Below are positions 45,700-57,285 of a DNA stretch of 64,000 nt, piece after piece. Source of the DNA: Eulemur rufifrons (lineage: Eukaryota; Chordata; Mammalia; Primates; Lemuridae). The translations under genes and the position numbers were made by a program. The stretch's first letter is position 1, and the number at the start of each line of letters is the position of its first letter. Location of the stretch: positions 17,557,501 through 17,621,500 of the forward strand of contig NC_091000.1 of assembly GCF_041146395.1 (NCBI RefSeq). Reading direction: 5' to 3'. The notes beneath the pieces were generated by a model. It searched no databases. It was not told where the DNA came from and saw only the letters and a program-made list of their open reading frames with translations.

Positions 45700-46620
45700 C
45701 ACTTAAACAAACGAAACTGGTTACATACCCCATGCTCTCATAGGAGAGAGAGCGTGCAACTGTGGGAGGGTTGAAACCACACCGAGGGGCTAGATGTGAG
45801 GGCCCGCAGGGATGAGTTCTGCCACGAGAAACCATGCCAACTCCAGTCCTTGAAAGACCCTCCTGTAGAAGGATTAGGACCGTGGATCTTGGGAGGCTGT
45901 GGGAAGCAGAGCCAGCATCAGTAGGTGATGGAGATGCATCATTCAGGGTTCTGCGGGGCAGCGGTGCCAGTCTGAGTGTGGGGCCGAGGTATCTATTCTA
46001 GGAATGGAACCTCACCCAACTGTGGGAGGAGTGGGGAAAAGGAAAGCCCAGAATGGGGATTCGGATTGTCGGAGAAAGGGTCATTCACTTCGGATGTGAC
46101 CGAAGCACTGGCCTAGGCAGGCAAGTCAGAGCTTGCAGGGAAGTCTGAGCAGTTGAGCCTGTCTGGCTCCTGGCGTGGGACTGCGGAGGGGGAGTGGGTG
46201 GGGAGTCTTTGGGAAGCTGTTGCCTCACTGAGGGCCTGGGACCAAGTGACTAGGAAAGGGCCACTGCCGGCCAGCAGGACTAACAATTGGAAAGCGCTAA
46301 GCGGGGAGTAGAGGAGAGTGAGGACAACCAGGACCCTGCAGCCTCCTGTACATCTCTCTGTCACCATGTCTGATGAGGAAGCCTGTGCGTCTGTCTCGAA
46401 TCTTGCCCGGGTTCCTTTTTGGAGACTCTTATCACAGCCCTAGAGGGAAGGGAATTCTGGGCAATGCAATTGCCAGGCTAAGCAAGTTGACTACAAAACA
46501 CCCGGCACAAAATGGGGTGGACCTTTATGCAAGAAAAGAAAGAAAGAAAAAGGTGGTTTCTAGAGCGTCCTCGTGGGAGATACCTTTAGACATAGTGAGG
46601 GACTGACCACATGGCAGTGC
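45700..46620. other. GC-richer block of unknown nature
   Basis: About 0.9 kb, purine-rich on the plus strand and richer in G+C than its flanks. The texture, with many 'tgggag' and 'gaggag' words, resembles the 5' part of an old LINE or an ERV interior, but no diagnostic word was found. Short open frames lie on both strands (84 and 77 codons) with no known domain. Confidence 0.35.
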
Positions 46621-47666
46621 CAGTGTAGACGGATTTAAGCACTGCGAATTTACTTCCCCGAAGGCTAAAAACAAACTGTATGCTGCTACCATCAAAGGTA
46701 CCTATTGACCTACATCTGTAACGTGTGTACTCTACTTTTTGTTCGTCTGTCCCCCTCTGTTTTCTGTGAACTGGTTGTTAGATTTAGAGACCTGATCTCA
46801 TTTAGGCTATATTATTTATTTTAGCAAGAATAATTCAAAAGATGTGCCTAGTGTCTGTTGTCCCTCTGTGATATTAGTGGCTACTTAATGCTCATCCCTT
46901 CATTTGGGGAGAGCCAGATCTCTTATTCTCTTTGCTGTTGCCTTTTCCTTGAATAGCAACCAAAATTTATAATCCTGGCCAGAATGAATAGGCGTGGCCT
47001 ACAGAAAAAGGCGTATGCACACATGTTACGAGCATGTATGTATCCTCATTCATGCGTTCCCGCAGATGTGTTCTTGTGCAGATAAACCACTTTTGTGCTA
47101 TTGCAAGGGAAGGCCCAAGTGACCTTCTTAATCAGCACTACTGGCTGCCAGCCGGGAGACCAGGTAAGAGGAAGAGCAGGACCCGCTGTGAGCGTGTGCA
47201 CTGTAAACAGCGACACTGCCGACACTGCCGAGAGTAAGCAGATTATCCCGTGTACTTTATTTTCATACTTTGTCTTTGTACTCTGCCTCCTGGGGGATAA
47301 AGCCAAATCCCTGCATTTACACTTCCCGGAGAGGTGGGACACGTGATTGGGGAACAGCGCGGCCCTGTGAATTAAGGGATCAGGCATCTGCTTTCATTGG
47401 CCCCTGTGCCAGCCCAGCCCGGGGACCTAGGTGAAGCGTCTTTGATGCTTTCGCTTTATGGAAGTCCATAAATACAATTTGGTGGAGATCATGCAGGACC
47501 CGACTAGTTCGGAAGCTAAATCACCTGTAATGTCTTGGTGGAGATTTTCTTCAGTAGAGATGGAACAAACATCTTTGCTGAGGTAGAAGAGCCAGGTATT
47601 ACACTGTCTTAAACTGTTTATACTTGGAACATGTTTTTATTGCCTTCACTAGTTAAAAGGTCCTGG
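46621..47666. other. Unclassified stretch with a cryptic exon-like segment
   Basis: No named repeat. The segment 47066-47163 has acceptor-like 'cgttcccgcag' and donor 'ccag|gtaagagg', with one open frame throughout. No homologue is known to me, so it is not called as an exon. A 9-bp tandem 'gacactgcc' pair lies at 47212-47229. Confidence 0.35.
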
Positions 47667-47699
47667 TTTTTTTTTTTTTTGTTTTTTTTTTTTTTTTTT
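47667..47699. repeat. T-rich tract (T14 G T18)
   Basis: Fourteen T, one G, then eighteen T. No recognisable SINE or pseudogene body is attached on either side. Confidence 0.9.
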
Positions 47700-48938
47700 C
47701 CTTCTCATTATTTCCTACGGATTTGGAATTATCCGCCAAAAGCAGGCTGGATTTTTCTGCTTTATAGTTTCTCCGACACAAAACTTCCCAAAGCAATGAT
47801 AGGGTCGACACGTGACAGGTAGCTGTGGGGCTGGAAGGAACCTGGAGGCATCTTTCAGGGAGACACTGAAACCCCCAGGGAAAGAGCCCAGCTTAAAGAC
47901 ATCTCGGCACACCAGAGACTCATGGGATTGTTCATTCTTTTAGGTCGATATATATGAAGTTGCTACTTTTATACGTAAAAAAATGGTTAATTATTGGCTG
48001 TTACATGTAGTTCAACCTCTATAATTTAAAGATATGTTCAGCAGCTGTCCTTGGCATGAGTGGATCAGAGCTCTCATGAGTGTGAAGTTAAGAGGGAATA
48101 CAGTTAAGTAACATTGTTACAAAGGGATGAGGAAACCCACTCTGTTGGAGAAGAAAATTAGGATACCCTGATTTCGATCACAACCCTGTAGTCCCCTGGT
48201 ATCTCTATTCCCTCGCCGAGAGGGTCTTAAGGCATAAATCCCACTCCTCAAGGCGCTTAGATGTCCATTAGGAGGTGATTTTTGTCCCTTTGTGCCTGAA
48301 CGTGGCCCTGCAAACAGAAGAAAGGGAATTGGATGCCACCGGGAACTGCGGCAGTGTGGAGGGAGGTGAGCAAGTTGAGGCTGGCCCTCTGTCTGGTGTT
48401 GCTTGGAGTTCTCTGCTTTGCTGGGGGTCACCACTTCAGATATTTGGTGGTATTATTTAATCCAGAGATAATGGGACGAGGAAATATGAATTTTAAATAA
48501 TTTTTAAGAGACTAGATGTTACTTTTTAAAAGGTCGATGTATGAATTTACTATGCAAAAGCTAACTTCTTGATGAATTTGACATTTGGGTTGGCTGGTCA
48601 CGGCATTCCCATTTGAGGAACCAACTTAGAACAGAAATATGGTAAATATGACTTGAATAAGTTTCATTGGATGGTCTTGAAAATATGTATTTTTCCTAGG
48701 CATGCTATTCTCTGCAATCATTTTTCTGCACTAAAAAGAAATACTTGCCAACCAGGCACTGTATTTTAATTATCCCTGACAGAGGTTTTAGAGTGCTATT
48801 TTCAGTGACAGTGTCAGCAAAACACCACTAAATTTCTTTCTTTACTCCTTTTCGCTCTCTTTTACATTTAAGATACCGTTCCTCTGCTTACATTATTATA
48901 CCACCAAATGATTTCATTCCACCACACTTCATATGCAA

Positions 48939-48940
<2 letters not shown>
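47700..48940. other. Unclassified non-coding stretch
   Basis: No gene or named repeat was recognised. The 105-codon minus frame at 48117-48434 has no known domain. Confidence 0.45.

Positions 48941-48987
<47 letters not shown>
48941..48987. repeat. Compound microsatellite (TG)15(AG)8
   Basis: Pure TG units at 48941-48970 pass directly into AG units to 48987. Likely polymorphic in length. Confidence 0.97.
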
Positions 48988-50279
48988 CCTCGAAGAGTTG
49001 CTTAATTGCTCTGATCTTAGTGCAAGTACAAATAATAATGTCTAACTTCAGGGTTCCATGGGGGTTGGGTAAGGTAGATGCGAAAGCACTTTGGGCTGAA
49101 TACCTGGTATCAGGTGCTCAATAGAAGTTGGTTTCTTTGCCTTGTCTTGCCTAATCTTCTTTGTGAGACATTATTATACATAGTAGGCACTCAATATGCA
49201 CTAAGTTGGTTTCATTTCAGGTGGCCACTTCCTTGAGGATGTAGAGAGAACGCAATGTTGGTGGCCAGTTGTCTCCAAATCACATTGCAGGATGGGTTGC
49301 TTTTGGGAAATCATCTTGTGAACCAATGCCTTTCAATATTTTGTATGTAGTAGCTACCATGAGAAAGACAGAGAGAGAAAGAGCTCAATTATTTTTCTGA
49401 GGAGGGCAGTGGTTCTTGCTGGGACTTCCTTTGCCTCCTTAGCAGTCGATGGCCAATTCCAACCATATTATGTGGATTTTGGTTAGTTAACCTCAGAGGA
49501 TGGCCCTCTTGCATGTGGCCTCTATTTGAGGGTTACTTTTATGGGCTTGTAGTACTTTACGTATTGAGGTCACCACACAGTGCTAGCATACTTTTAAATG
49601 GTTAGAGTCAGTGAAAGCTTTTTGAAATAAATCTGTCTTGGGCAGTCTACAGCAACTTCTCTTTGAGAAATAGATAGTTTAAAAGCTAACTTTACTTGTT
49701 CTTGCCTATGAATTCTTTGCCCACATTTAATAAGGCTAAGAGATTTTAATTTTTTTAAGCCCTTTTGTGAAGATACAAAAATACAAGATAATAAGTGTTT
49801 GCAATTGCTTTACCAGGGTTTCAGAAGAAATAAAAACAAAACAAAACAATTAAGAAGTCTCTTTGTCAAAGGTCTGAAAAATACAACTTTTGGATAGATT
49901 TTCAGGAGACCTGTTTTGCATTAAAATACCAGATAAAACAAAATGATGGATTGTTTTGGCACCATTTAGATTGAGCTTATGTGATGAGAACTGTGCATAA
50001 AAGACAGCCAGTTATTGTCATAGTTGACAGATTTTTGGGTACCGTCTGCTTGTTCAGTATAGTAAAGTCCCAGGGGTCAGGAGCTTTTCCAGAATTCTTA
50101 TGCCAGGAACAATGCAAACATTTGTTGCAACACAGACTGACTTTATCTTTCTAGTTCTATAGATATCTATAAGTTGTGGTCTTGCCTGGCACACCAAATT
50201 AGTTCCTGTGACTTTCTCTGTGATGTGTTATTGTTACTGCCATGGCTCCATTTTTGTTTTTTGCAAGTTTGAAAGTTGC
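48988..50279. other. Unclassified non-coding stretch
   Basis: Text near 49090-49200 ('catagtaggcactcaatatg') suggests a worn MIR or L2 end. Otherwise nothing recognised. Confidence 0.45.
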
Positions 50280-50640
50280 CTTAAAATATTGGTGGGATTT
50301 TAAAAGGAAATAGGTGCAGAGGTTTTCAGGTGGAGCAGATAGCTCAGGCAGGAGAAAATGAGGCAGAGCATGTCCCAGGAAAAGCAAGATAATGAATTTA
50401 ATTGGGGTAGAGGTTATATCTGGGGCTCTCTGAGAAATAATACTGGAAAGGTGTTTTGGGGACCTATTCGGAAGGCTTTGCGTTTCAGAGTAAGGAATTG
50501 GTTCTAAATTATCAGGCAGTGTGAATGCATTTAATCCGATGGACCACATGTTGGAGAAACTGTTAAGGAGACCATTGCAGTGATCTGGAGGAGAGGTGAC
50601 AAGACTTGGATTGGGTGGTGGCAACGATAGGAAGCACATG
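50280..50640. repeat. Ancient dispersed repeat (family not named)
   Basis: 'gaaaatgaggcagagcatgtc' and 'aggagaccattgcagtgatc', with 'tggaggagaggtgac', follow the order of the same widespread repeat seen at 28940-29890. This explains the 168-codon minus-strand frame at 50199-50705, which has no domain and should not be called a gene. Confidence 0.5.
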
Positions 50641-50884
50641 GCAGATTGTCTTAATTCTGCCACATTACACCTTATACACTTGTAATACAAGATGACATAT
50701 GGCACTTACAGGTCCTGTTTGTAAACCTACTAATAGAAATAACAGAGGCCTTACATTAAGTTCAAGGTTAAGTGAGGAATAAATGTGTTTAAGAAATATT
50801 CATGTTTGTTAAGTAGCTGCAAGGAGAGGTTGCATATCTGGGTAGAGATTTGACTCAGATGATTATTGAAGCCAGTCAAGACTA

Positions 50885-51075
50885 ACAACACTTTATTCAG
50901 CACTTCAGTTTTTAACATTTATCTCCTCCCCTTAAAATGTAATTTAATCTTTATAATAGTTCTGTAAGGTAGCTCCTAGTAACCTCATTTTTGTAGAAAC
51001 TGAGGCATAAAGGCGTTAAGTAATTTGTTCAGGGTATAATGGTGACAGAAACCAGATCGTGAATCCATGTTTACA
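50885..51075 (+). mobile_element. MIR SINE, sense
   Basis: 'taatctttataatagttctg', 'taaggtagctcctagtaacc', 'agaaactgaggcataaaggc' and 'gttaagtaatttgttcaggg' give the MIR series. Confidence 0.75.
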
Positions 51076-51789
51076 GGGGTCCTGGCCACTTCCTGCTTCT
51101 TCAGCTGTACTTGGTGATCCATTAATTTGCAATGTAATGAATTTCTTTACTAATGTGGCCTGTTCATCATTTTCATCAAGGTAGTGTTAAAAATCCACCA
51201 GCCCTTGTTGTTTTCTACTTAAGATTCTAATATCAGTACGAGAATTGCCTCATAAATGACTTACTCATTGCTGTTGACATTGAGTTAAGGGGAGAATGTA
51301 GGCATGTTTGGATTAAACATATTTGAACAAACCCCTATAGCACTTCCAACGACAGGTCAGAAGCTTTAAATGCTGAATAAATGTTAGTTGAACAGTGTTC
51401 ATGGGAATAAGAAAGATGCTTAGGAATGTGCCTAAAATGGAACATTAAATGATCCCCTAGTGGCTTGAGAGTCACTGTGCTTTTCTAAGTGCCTCATTTA
51501 TGGCAAAGCCTGGGGGAAACCTTAGCTCCTTGAGTTTTATTGTTTGTAATATTTGAGATGTTATTTGAAGTAAATTGAAAGCATTCCTTGAATTGCTTCT
51601 TTCTAGTGTCTCCCATCTTTTCACTCCATGTGTAGTTCTCAGTTTAACTTATAGCTCAATTCCTGACTTTCAGCTGAGCTCACAGAAATAGGATTCAGGT
51701 TTGTCAATCAGTAGCCTGAAGGAAACACCTAATAAGGGTCTAATTTGATTATGAGATCCTGGACTTCTATCCTGAGCCTAGGTCAGAGC
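51076..51789. other. Unclassified stretch
   Basis: Nothing recognised. Confidence 0.45.
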
Positions 51790-52425
51790 CTGATGCCATA
51801 ATGGGAGGGTCTTGGGAGGGCACGAGTCTGTACTTCATGTGGGAGGAATATTAACAATTTGTGGCCAGAAGGAGGACTGTGACAATTTTAAGACATGGTT
51901 GCAGATTCATTGAGAGGTGGGTTCTTATTTCTGTCCTTGAATCTGGGAGTGCTTATGACTGCTTCAAAAAGATGATTATGACAGAAATGATGCTATGTGA
52001 CTTCTAAGTCTAAATTGTATAAAACTGGGTGATTTCTGCTTTGTTCATTGCAACACTTGCTCTGGAACCCTGAACTGTCATGTAAAAAGTGACCACCATG
52101 AGGCCATCATCCTGAAGAGGCCTCCAGGAAGTGTTTTGGTTGACAATTCCTGCTGATCTCAGCCTTCCAGCAATCCCCATCAAGCTGCAAGACATGGAAG
52201 TGAAGCTGCTGTGGACCCTTCAAACACAACCAGTCACTGGTTGAATACCAATACATAACCTACATTGATGCCACATGAAACAGAAGAATCACCCAGCTGA
52301 GCCCTGCCCAAATTATAGATCCACAACATTGTGAGATATAATAAAATGGTTGTTGCTTTAAGCCATAAGTTTGGAGGTAGTTTGTTATATAAACTGGAAA
52401 TGGATAAGTGAAACAATTTAGTACC
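51790..52425 (+). mobile_element. MLT1 (MaLR, ERVL-related) LTR, sense
   Basis: 'gatgctatgtgacttctaag', 'gcaacacttgctctggaacc', 'agaagaatcacccagctgag', 'cattgtgagatataataaaa' and 'ttgctttaagccataagttt' are the classic order of an MLT1 LTR, ending near 'ggaaatggataagtga'. Only LTR sequence is present. The left edge is approximate. Confidence 0.85.
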
Positions 52426-52659
52426 AGAAATAGAAAAAAATTCAGAGAACTCCTATCTTCCAGAAAAAGTTTTTAAGAATTAAATGGTTAAGTAGTCACT
52501 TGTGTGATGTCCAGGTACAAAGGGGAACGTCCCTGCCAATGTGAAAACACCTGAAGTGTGTATGTGTGCATAGTGGTTATATAGCACTTAAAGACCAGCC
52601 CTAGACTGGATTATCATACAAATGATTTGTCTTCCTTATTTCTTGCCCTCCACAAGATA
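52426..52659. other. Unclassified stretch
   Basis: Nothing recognised. Confidence 0.45.
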
Positions 52660-52812
52660 ATATTCTAAATCCTTGCTACTCAGAGTATGGTCTGAGGATT
52701 AGGAGTGTTGGTTAGAAAAGCAGCATCTCCAGTCCCACCCCAGATTTTGTATCAAAACCTGCATTTTACGAAGTTCTCAAGAGATTCCAGTGCACGTTAA
52801 AGTTGGAAGAAC
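52660..52812. mobile_element. MER5A-like hAT-Charlie element
   Basis: 'tgctactcagagtatggtctg', 'cagtcccaccccagatttt', 'aaaacctgcattttacgaag' and 'cagtgcacgttaaagttgg' match MER5A, with the right end at 'agaacactgatc'. Confidence 0.8.
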
Positions 52813-52879
52813 ACTGATCTCAGCATTGCTGGTCACTATAGTCACTGCTTCTATTACTGTCCTTACCACTAAACACCAG

Positions 52880-53095
52880 AGGAGAGCTCCCACTTGTACC
52901 ATGTGCTAGTGACTTACACATATTGCCACATGTAATTCCAGTCTCATAATAATATTGCAAATACATATTATCCCCATTGCATACATGAGGAAACTGAGGC
53001 TTAGACTTTACAAAACATATCCAAGGCTGCACAGCTGGTAAGCAATAATGACAGGAGTGGAACCCAGGCCTATCTGTTTCCAAAGCCTGGTCACA
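52880..53095 (+). mobile_element. MIR SINE, sense
   Basis: 'gtaccatgtgctagtgactt', 'acatattatccccattgcat', 'acatgaggaaactgaggctta', 'ctgcacagctggtaagcaat' and 'gagtggaacccaggcctatc' give a nearly complete MIR. Confidence 0.88.
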
Positions 53096-53699
53096 ATCAA
53101 CCTAGAGGATTCAAGTATGGTTTATTTGGAAGGTGACCCCAGGAGATGCCAGTAGGGGAGTGGGTAAATGAAAGAGATAAGGGCAGGAGCAGTATAGGGT
53201 GCATTGTTGAGCCAGTTACCATCTGGACAACTGGAGCCTAATCCCTGGAGTCTCTGGCATGTGATTTAAAACATACACCTCAGGGTTATTCCCCTGGGCA
53301 ATGAGGGAGCTGGGGCATCTATATACAGTCAGAGGTAGAGAGCTGCTTCTGGGGATGCTAATTCCCTGGTATTTCTGGGCAGCTGCACATGCGGACAAAA
53401 TGAGCTCAGATGGTCAGAGCAAGCTCTTGGGCAAAGAAATGCAGATGCTGGCTGTTGGAAGTCCAGCCAGGATTAGGGTGAGAGGATGGGCTGGGGCACC
53501 GATAGTATCTGCTGTACTTTGCTTGTCTTTAGTCTTATAGAAAAATTCCTTTGGAAGGCATTTTCGTCTTTATTTTTATTTCTTGGACAAAATATTGTTA
53601 CAGAATTAAAGGATATATGTATGCCAAGTCTTTATTCTTAGGGATACTGTCATGTTTTTCAGACATTAAAAGAAAATCTAAATAATGAAAAAGATCATT
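53096..53699. other. Unclassified stretch
   Basis: Nothing recognised. Confidence 0.45.
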
Positions 53700-53880
53700 T
53701 CACTGTATTCTCCAGCAGTGCTCATCTATACACATACATATTATTATATTCTATTTTTTAAACTTAATGTATCATTGCCACTTTCTATGTGGCTGCCAAA
53801 CATCCCATTGTGTGGCTATCACGGTGCATTGAACAAGTCCTCTATTGCTGTATATTTAGGCTGAGAAATATTTCTTAAGG
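53700..53880 (-). mobile_element. Old L1 3' UTR fragment, antisense
   Basis: 'ttctatgtggctgccaaaca', 'tcccattgtgtggctatcac' and 'caagtcctctattgctgtat' follow the reversed old L1 series. Confidence 0.5.
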
Positions 53881-53959
53881 GGCACAAACATAAGAATACT
53901 TTTTTCAGCATGTGAATGCAATTCAGTTTATTTCACGGTGACTGAGGCACTTCCACAGG

Positions 53960-54160
53960 CTTTGTTTCATTCAAGAAATATGTGTTGAGGAGCTGCTATG
54001 TGCCCAGTTTTGTGTTGGGTATAGTGGGAGGATACAGATACAGAAAGTCTTTGTCCTCCAGGAGACAAGCTTATTGTGAGGCAATTGGTGAAAAGTTAAA
54101 TAGCAAACAAGAAGTGAAAAACCATTAGAAGAAATGCGATGTGCTGATGGGTACTAAACC
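53960..54160. repeat. Ancient mammalian repeat, class uncertain
   Basis: 'aagaaatatgtgttgaggagc', 'tgctatgtgcccagttttgtg' and 'gaggatacagatacagaaag' are words from a very common old repeat whose exact family I cannot fix. Confidence 0.5.
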
Positions 54161-54589
54161 GGGGCCATGTTTTGATGAGCTTAGAAGTGTGGGTTATACA
54201 AAATGTCACTGATTGGTATACCTTAGTATCTTACAATTCCATAACTCATAAAAAGAATATCCATATCAATTCTAATGAGACTTATGAATGGAAAGGATCT
54301 TGGACATTCAACAAGCACTTATTCACTGAGAAGAGTCAGGAAGATGTGAAAACATATGGTGTGGTTATATAGATGGCTACAGAACTCCCCATAGATTTGC
54401 TTTCACGTGGAGCTGGGGTTTGGGCCCCAGGTCATCGAACTCCAGAGGTATCCATGCCCTGACTCCTATGCTACGCTACTCGCTAAGAAAAATGAGGATA
54501 GGATGCTAATTGATGCATTACAAAGGAACATGAGAATTGATAAAGAGGTTCTTACTATATATAGCAATGCCCATTACTAATCTAAAACC
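54161..54589. other. Unclassified stretch
   Basis: Nothing recognised. Confidence 0.45.
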
Positions 54590-54970
54590 AATTTTAGCTG
54601 ATTTAAGCAGGAGAGAAACTTATTAAAAATATTCTGCCTGGCTCATAGAATTTTCAGAAAAAGAAAAAAAAAAAGAACTTCTAGAAAGATTCTGGGCTTA
54701 GAGGTCATGCATCCAGGAACAATGCCCCAAATCACACTGCCAAACAGGCCCATGAAGACTTTTCTGTGCTGCTGACCACACCACAGGCCCCAGTGACATG
54801 GGTCCTGCCTCTTGAACCCCTGCTCTGGCTGCTCTGGGAGGAGGATCCAGCTCCCCACGGGCCATGCGCTTGCTGCACACTCCCTGCTTCTTCCTGATGC
54901 GGCCGTACATGTCCAGTCCAAGTCTGGGGCAGATGATTTCCATCAGCAGGACCCGGGTCCTGTGTTAGAC
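54590..54970. repeat. Ancient dispersed repeat (same type as 16870-17340)
   Basis: 'ttagctgatttaagcaggag', 'gagaaacttattaaaaatatt', 'ctgctgaccacaccacagg' and 'catgcgcttgctgcacactc' are in the order of an old repeat I know but cannot name. The two overlapping minus-strand frames (92 and 81 codons) lie in it. Confidence 0.45.
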
Positions 54971-55084
54971 TAATTGTGAAGGAGACTTGGAAAGCAAGTA
55001 TCTGGCACTTTCAGTTCCTGGGGTGGGCAGAGGCATCAGATGACCCAGGAGACCAGAGTGACAAATTCCACAACTGCCCTTTTA
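54971..55084. other. Short unclassified gap
   Basis: Nothing recognised. Confidence 0.4.
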
Positions 55085-55600
55085 GTTCCCTCACACTATT
55101 TTCCTTACTCTCTTCTGTTAAGCAAAATCTACCCACCCTTTAATGTTCAGTTTATATCTCACTTCTTCTGTGACATTTTCTCTGACTCCTCTAGTCTTTG
55201 GTTTGACTCTTCCTATGAACATTACTTATGGCCAGCATGAGTTGTAATATGCCATATAATATTTGGAAGTTGACTTCATGTCTTTAGACCTCAACCTCAT
55301 TGTGCCAATGAACAGTTGTAACTGACATATTTGGTAGCATTTCTGAGTAGTTAATAGAAAAATAGTCTATGAGACAGAAACAAGTCTGCATTGTTAGCTT
55401 CCTCTCCTTCCACCCAACCTACCCTCCCTCTTCTCTGTCTTCAGTCTTTACCTGACAGTCAACACTGGTTTGTGTCATTGCTATTATTTTGTTGTCTCTT
55501 TAACCAGAAGGAATTCTCTGGAAGTTAGCAACCGTATCTAGCACTTCTGTGATGTCCATAAAATGTGCAAATACTGCATACTCATTGATTGGTTAGGAAT
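55085..55600 (+). mobile_element. L2 LINE fragment, sense, worn
   Basis: 'acccacccttt', 'tgttcagtttatatctcact' and 'tctgtgacattttctctgac' match the L2 region 'cttcaggtctcagctcaaatgtcacc ... ccctgacc'. Later 'tctggaagttagcaaccgtat' may be its end. Confidence 0.5.
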
Positions 55601-56095
55601 AAACATGCCTTAAAAATGCAACATTTTATGGCATATTTGGGTCCTTTGATCCAATAGGTATTCACTTGATGTCAGAATACCTCATTTGTAGAAACAGTAA
55701 TAAAATTTCCTCCCTTCCTATAAAAAAACTTTCCTTTCAATAGAATTGACAATGGAACACTGTATTATGGGACTGAAGATCCTCTTAGGAATGTTAGGTT
55801 CACAGCCCTCACAGTAAAGAATCCCTTACACATGTCCACACACAAAGGTTGATTGCATAATCCTTTAATATGCTTTTCACAGACTGAATTCAATGGAACT
55901 CAGGAACAGGTTTTCAGAACTGAACAGTTACCTATCAGATTTGTATGGTAGAGATATACACCTATTCTAATAATTGATGTCTATGATAAGAATGATCTGA
56001 AAGACTAATATCAGTTTTTTTTTCCATAAAAATGCATGCAATGCATATTTTCTTGTGTGGCTTTCTTTCCAAGAAAAAAAGCACTTAAATGATAA
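55601..56095. other. Unclassified AT-rich stretch
   Basis: Nothing recognised. Confidence 0.45.
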
Positions 56096-56119
56096 TTTTT
56101 TTTTTTTTTTTTTTTTTTT
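56096..56119. repeat. T24 tract beside a small hairpin
   Basis: Twenty-four consecutive T, followed at 56124-56151 by 9-bp arms 'atctaggag' and 'ctcctagat' around a 10-base loop. Confidence 0.9.
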
Positions 56120-56359
56120 AGCTATCTAGGAGATGTGTGTACCTCCTAGATCAAATCTCTCCATGTGCTACACTTAAATAATTTCCAAGTAGTAGATTTT
56201 TAGATTTGCTTTTACCAATTTTTTTGTTACATTATTCTAAGCATCTTGTAAACTTATAAGAAGATGTGAAGGTGTAAATATGCATCATTTGTAGATCTAA
56301 AGTATCATAAGCCCTTTTCAAAAGATCTATTTTTTCTATACTTTTTCATTCAAAAATAT
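56120..56359. other. Unclassified AT-rich stretch
   Basis: Apart from the hairpin at 56124-56151, nothing was recognised. Confidence 0.45.
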
Positions 56360-57285
56360 TTATTAAACAGATTGGGAAAAGATATTTGCAATTGACATAT
56401 CTGATAAAGGACACACGTCTAGACTACAGAGAAAATTTTCAAAACTAATAAAACAAACAACCCCCCAAAATGAATAAAATATTTCAATAGACTTCACCAA
56501 AGACATATGGATGTCAAATACACTAAAATATTCTCAACTTCATTGGTGTCCAGGGAAATGCAAATTAAAACCACAGTGAGATAACTATACACATCCATAA
56601 GCATGGCAAAAAAAAAAAAAAAAAGGAAAGGAAGAAAAATAGAAACTGACAATATAAAGTGTTGATGAGGATGCAGAGAAACTGGAATTCATATATAGCT
56701 GCTGAGAGTATAAAAGGAAGTAGCCTCTTTGGCAAACAGGCAGGTTCTTTTAAACTTAAACATGTGATTACTGTATAAATATTTCTAACTATTTATCCAA
56801 ATGAAATAAAAACTTAATGTTCACACAAAAAGGTGGATGTAATTATTTATAGCTGCTTTTATTCACAATTTCCCTAAACTGGAAACAACTCAAATGTCCC
56901 TTAACTGGGAATGGGTAAAGGAACGTTTATAAACAGAATACTCCTTAGCAATCCGAAGGGGTGGACTACTGCTGCGATGAGAACGCGGATGGATTTCAAA
57001 AACATTATGCTAAGTGAAAGGAGCAAAGACAGAAGACTGTATGCTGCCATTGGTGTCACATGCAGAAATGTAGAACAGACAATAGCGGATGCCAGGAGCT
57101 GGGGGTGAGAGGAGGGGTTGGCTGCAAGGGGACTGGGCTGCGTTTGAGGACAATGGAACTGCTCTATGTCTTCATTGTGGTGGCGGTGGTTCCATGACTG
57201 CATACAATTGTCAAAACTCATCGAACTGTATATGCAAAAAGGGAGAATTTGACATATTTTAATGATACATTAAACAAAAAATTAT
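56360..57285 (+). mobile_element. Old L1 3' end (L1M), sense
   Basis: 'gggaaaagatatttgcaatt', 'gggaaatgcaaattaaaacc', 'aaactggaaacaactcaaatg', 'gcggatggatttcaaaaac' and 'gcggatgccaggagctggg' follow the ORF2 tail into the 3' UTR, ending near 57285 in A-rich sequence. Full of stops. Confidence 0.85.

Noticed and set aside
50199..50705. 168-codon minus-strand open frame
   Set aside because: Lies largely in an old dispersed repeat (50280-50640). No domain seen.
54643..54943. Two overlapping minus-strand frames (92 and 81 codons), at first sight exon-like
   Set aside because: Sequence order matches an ancient dispersed repeat. No splice signals bound the frames.
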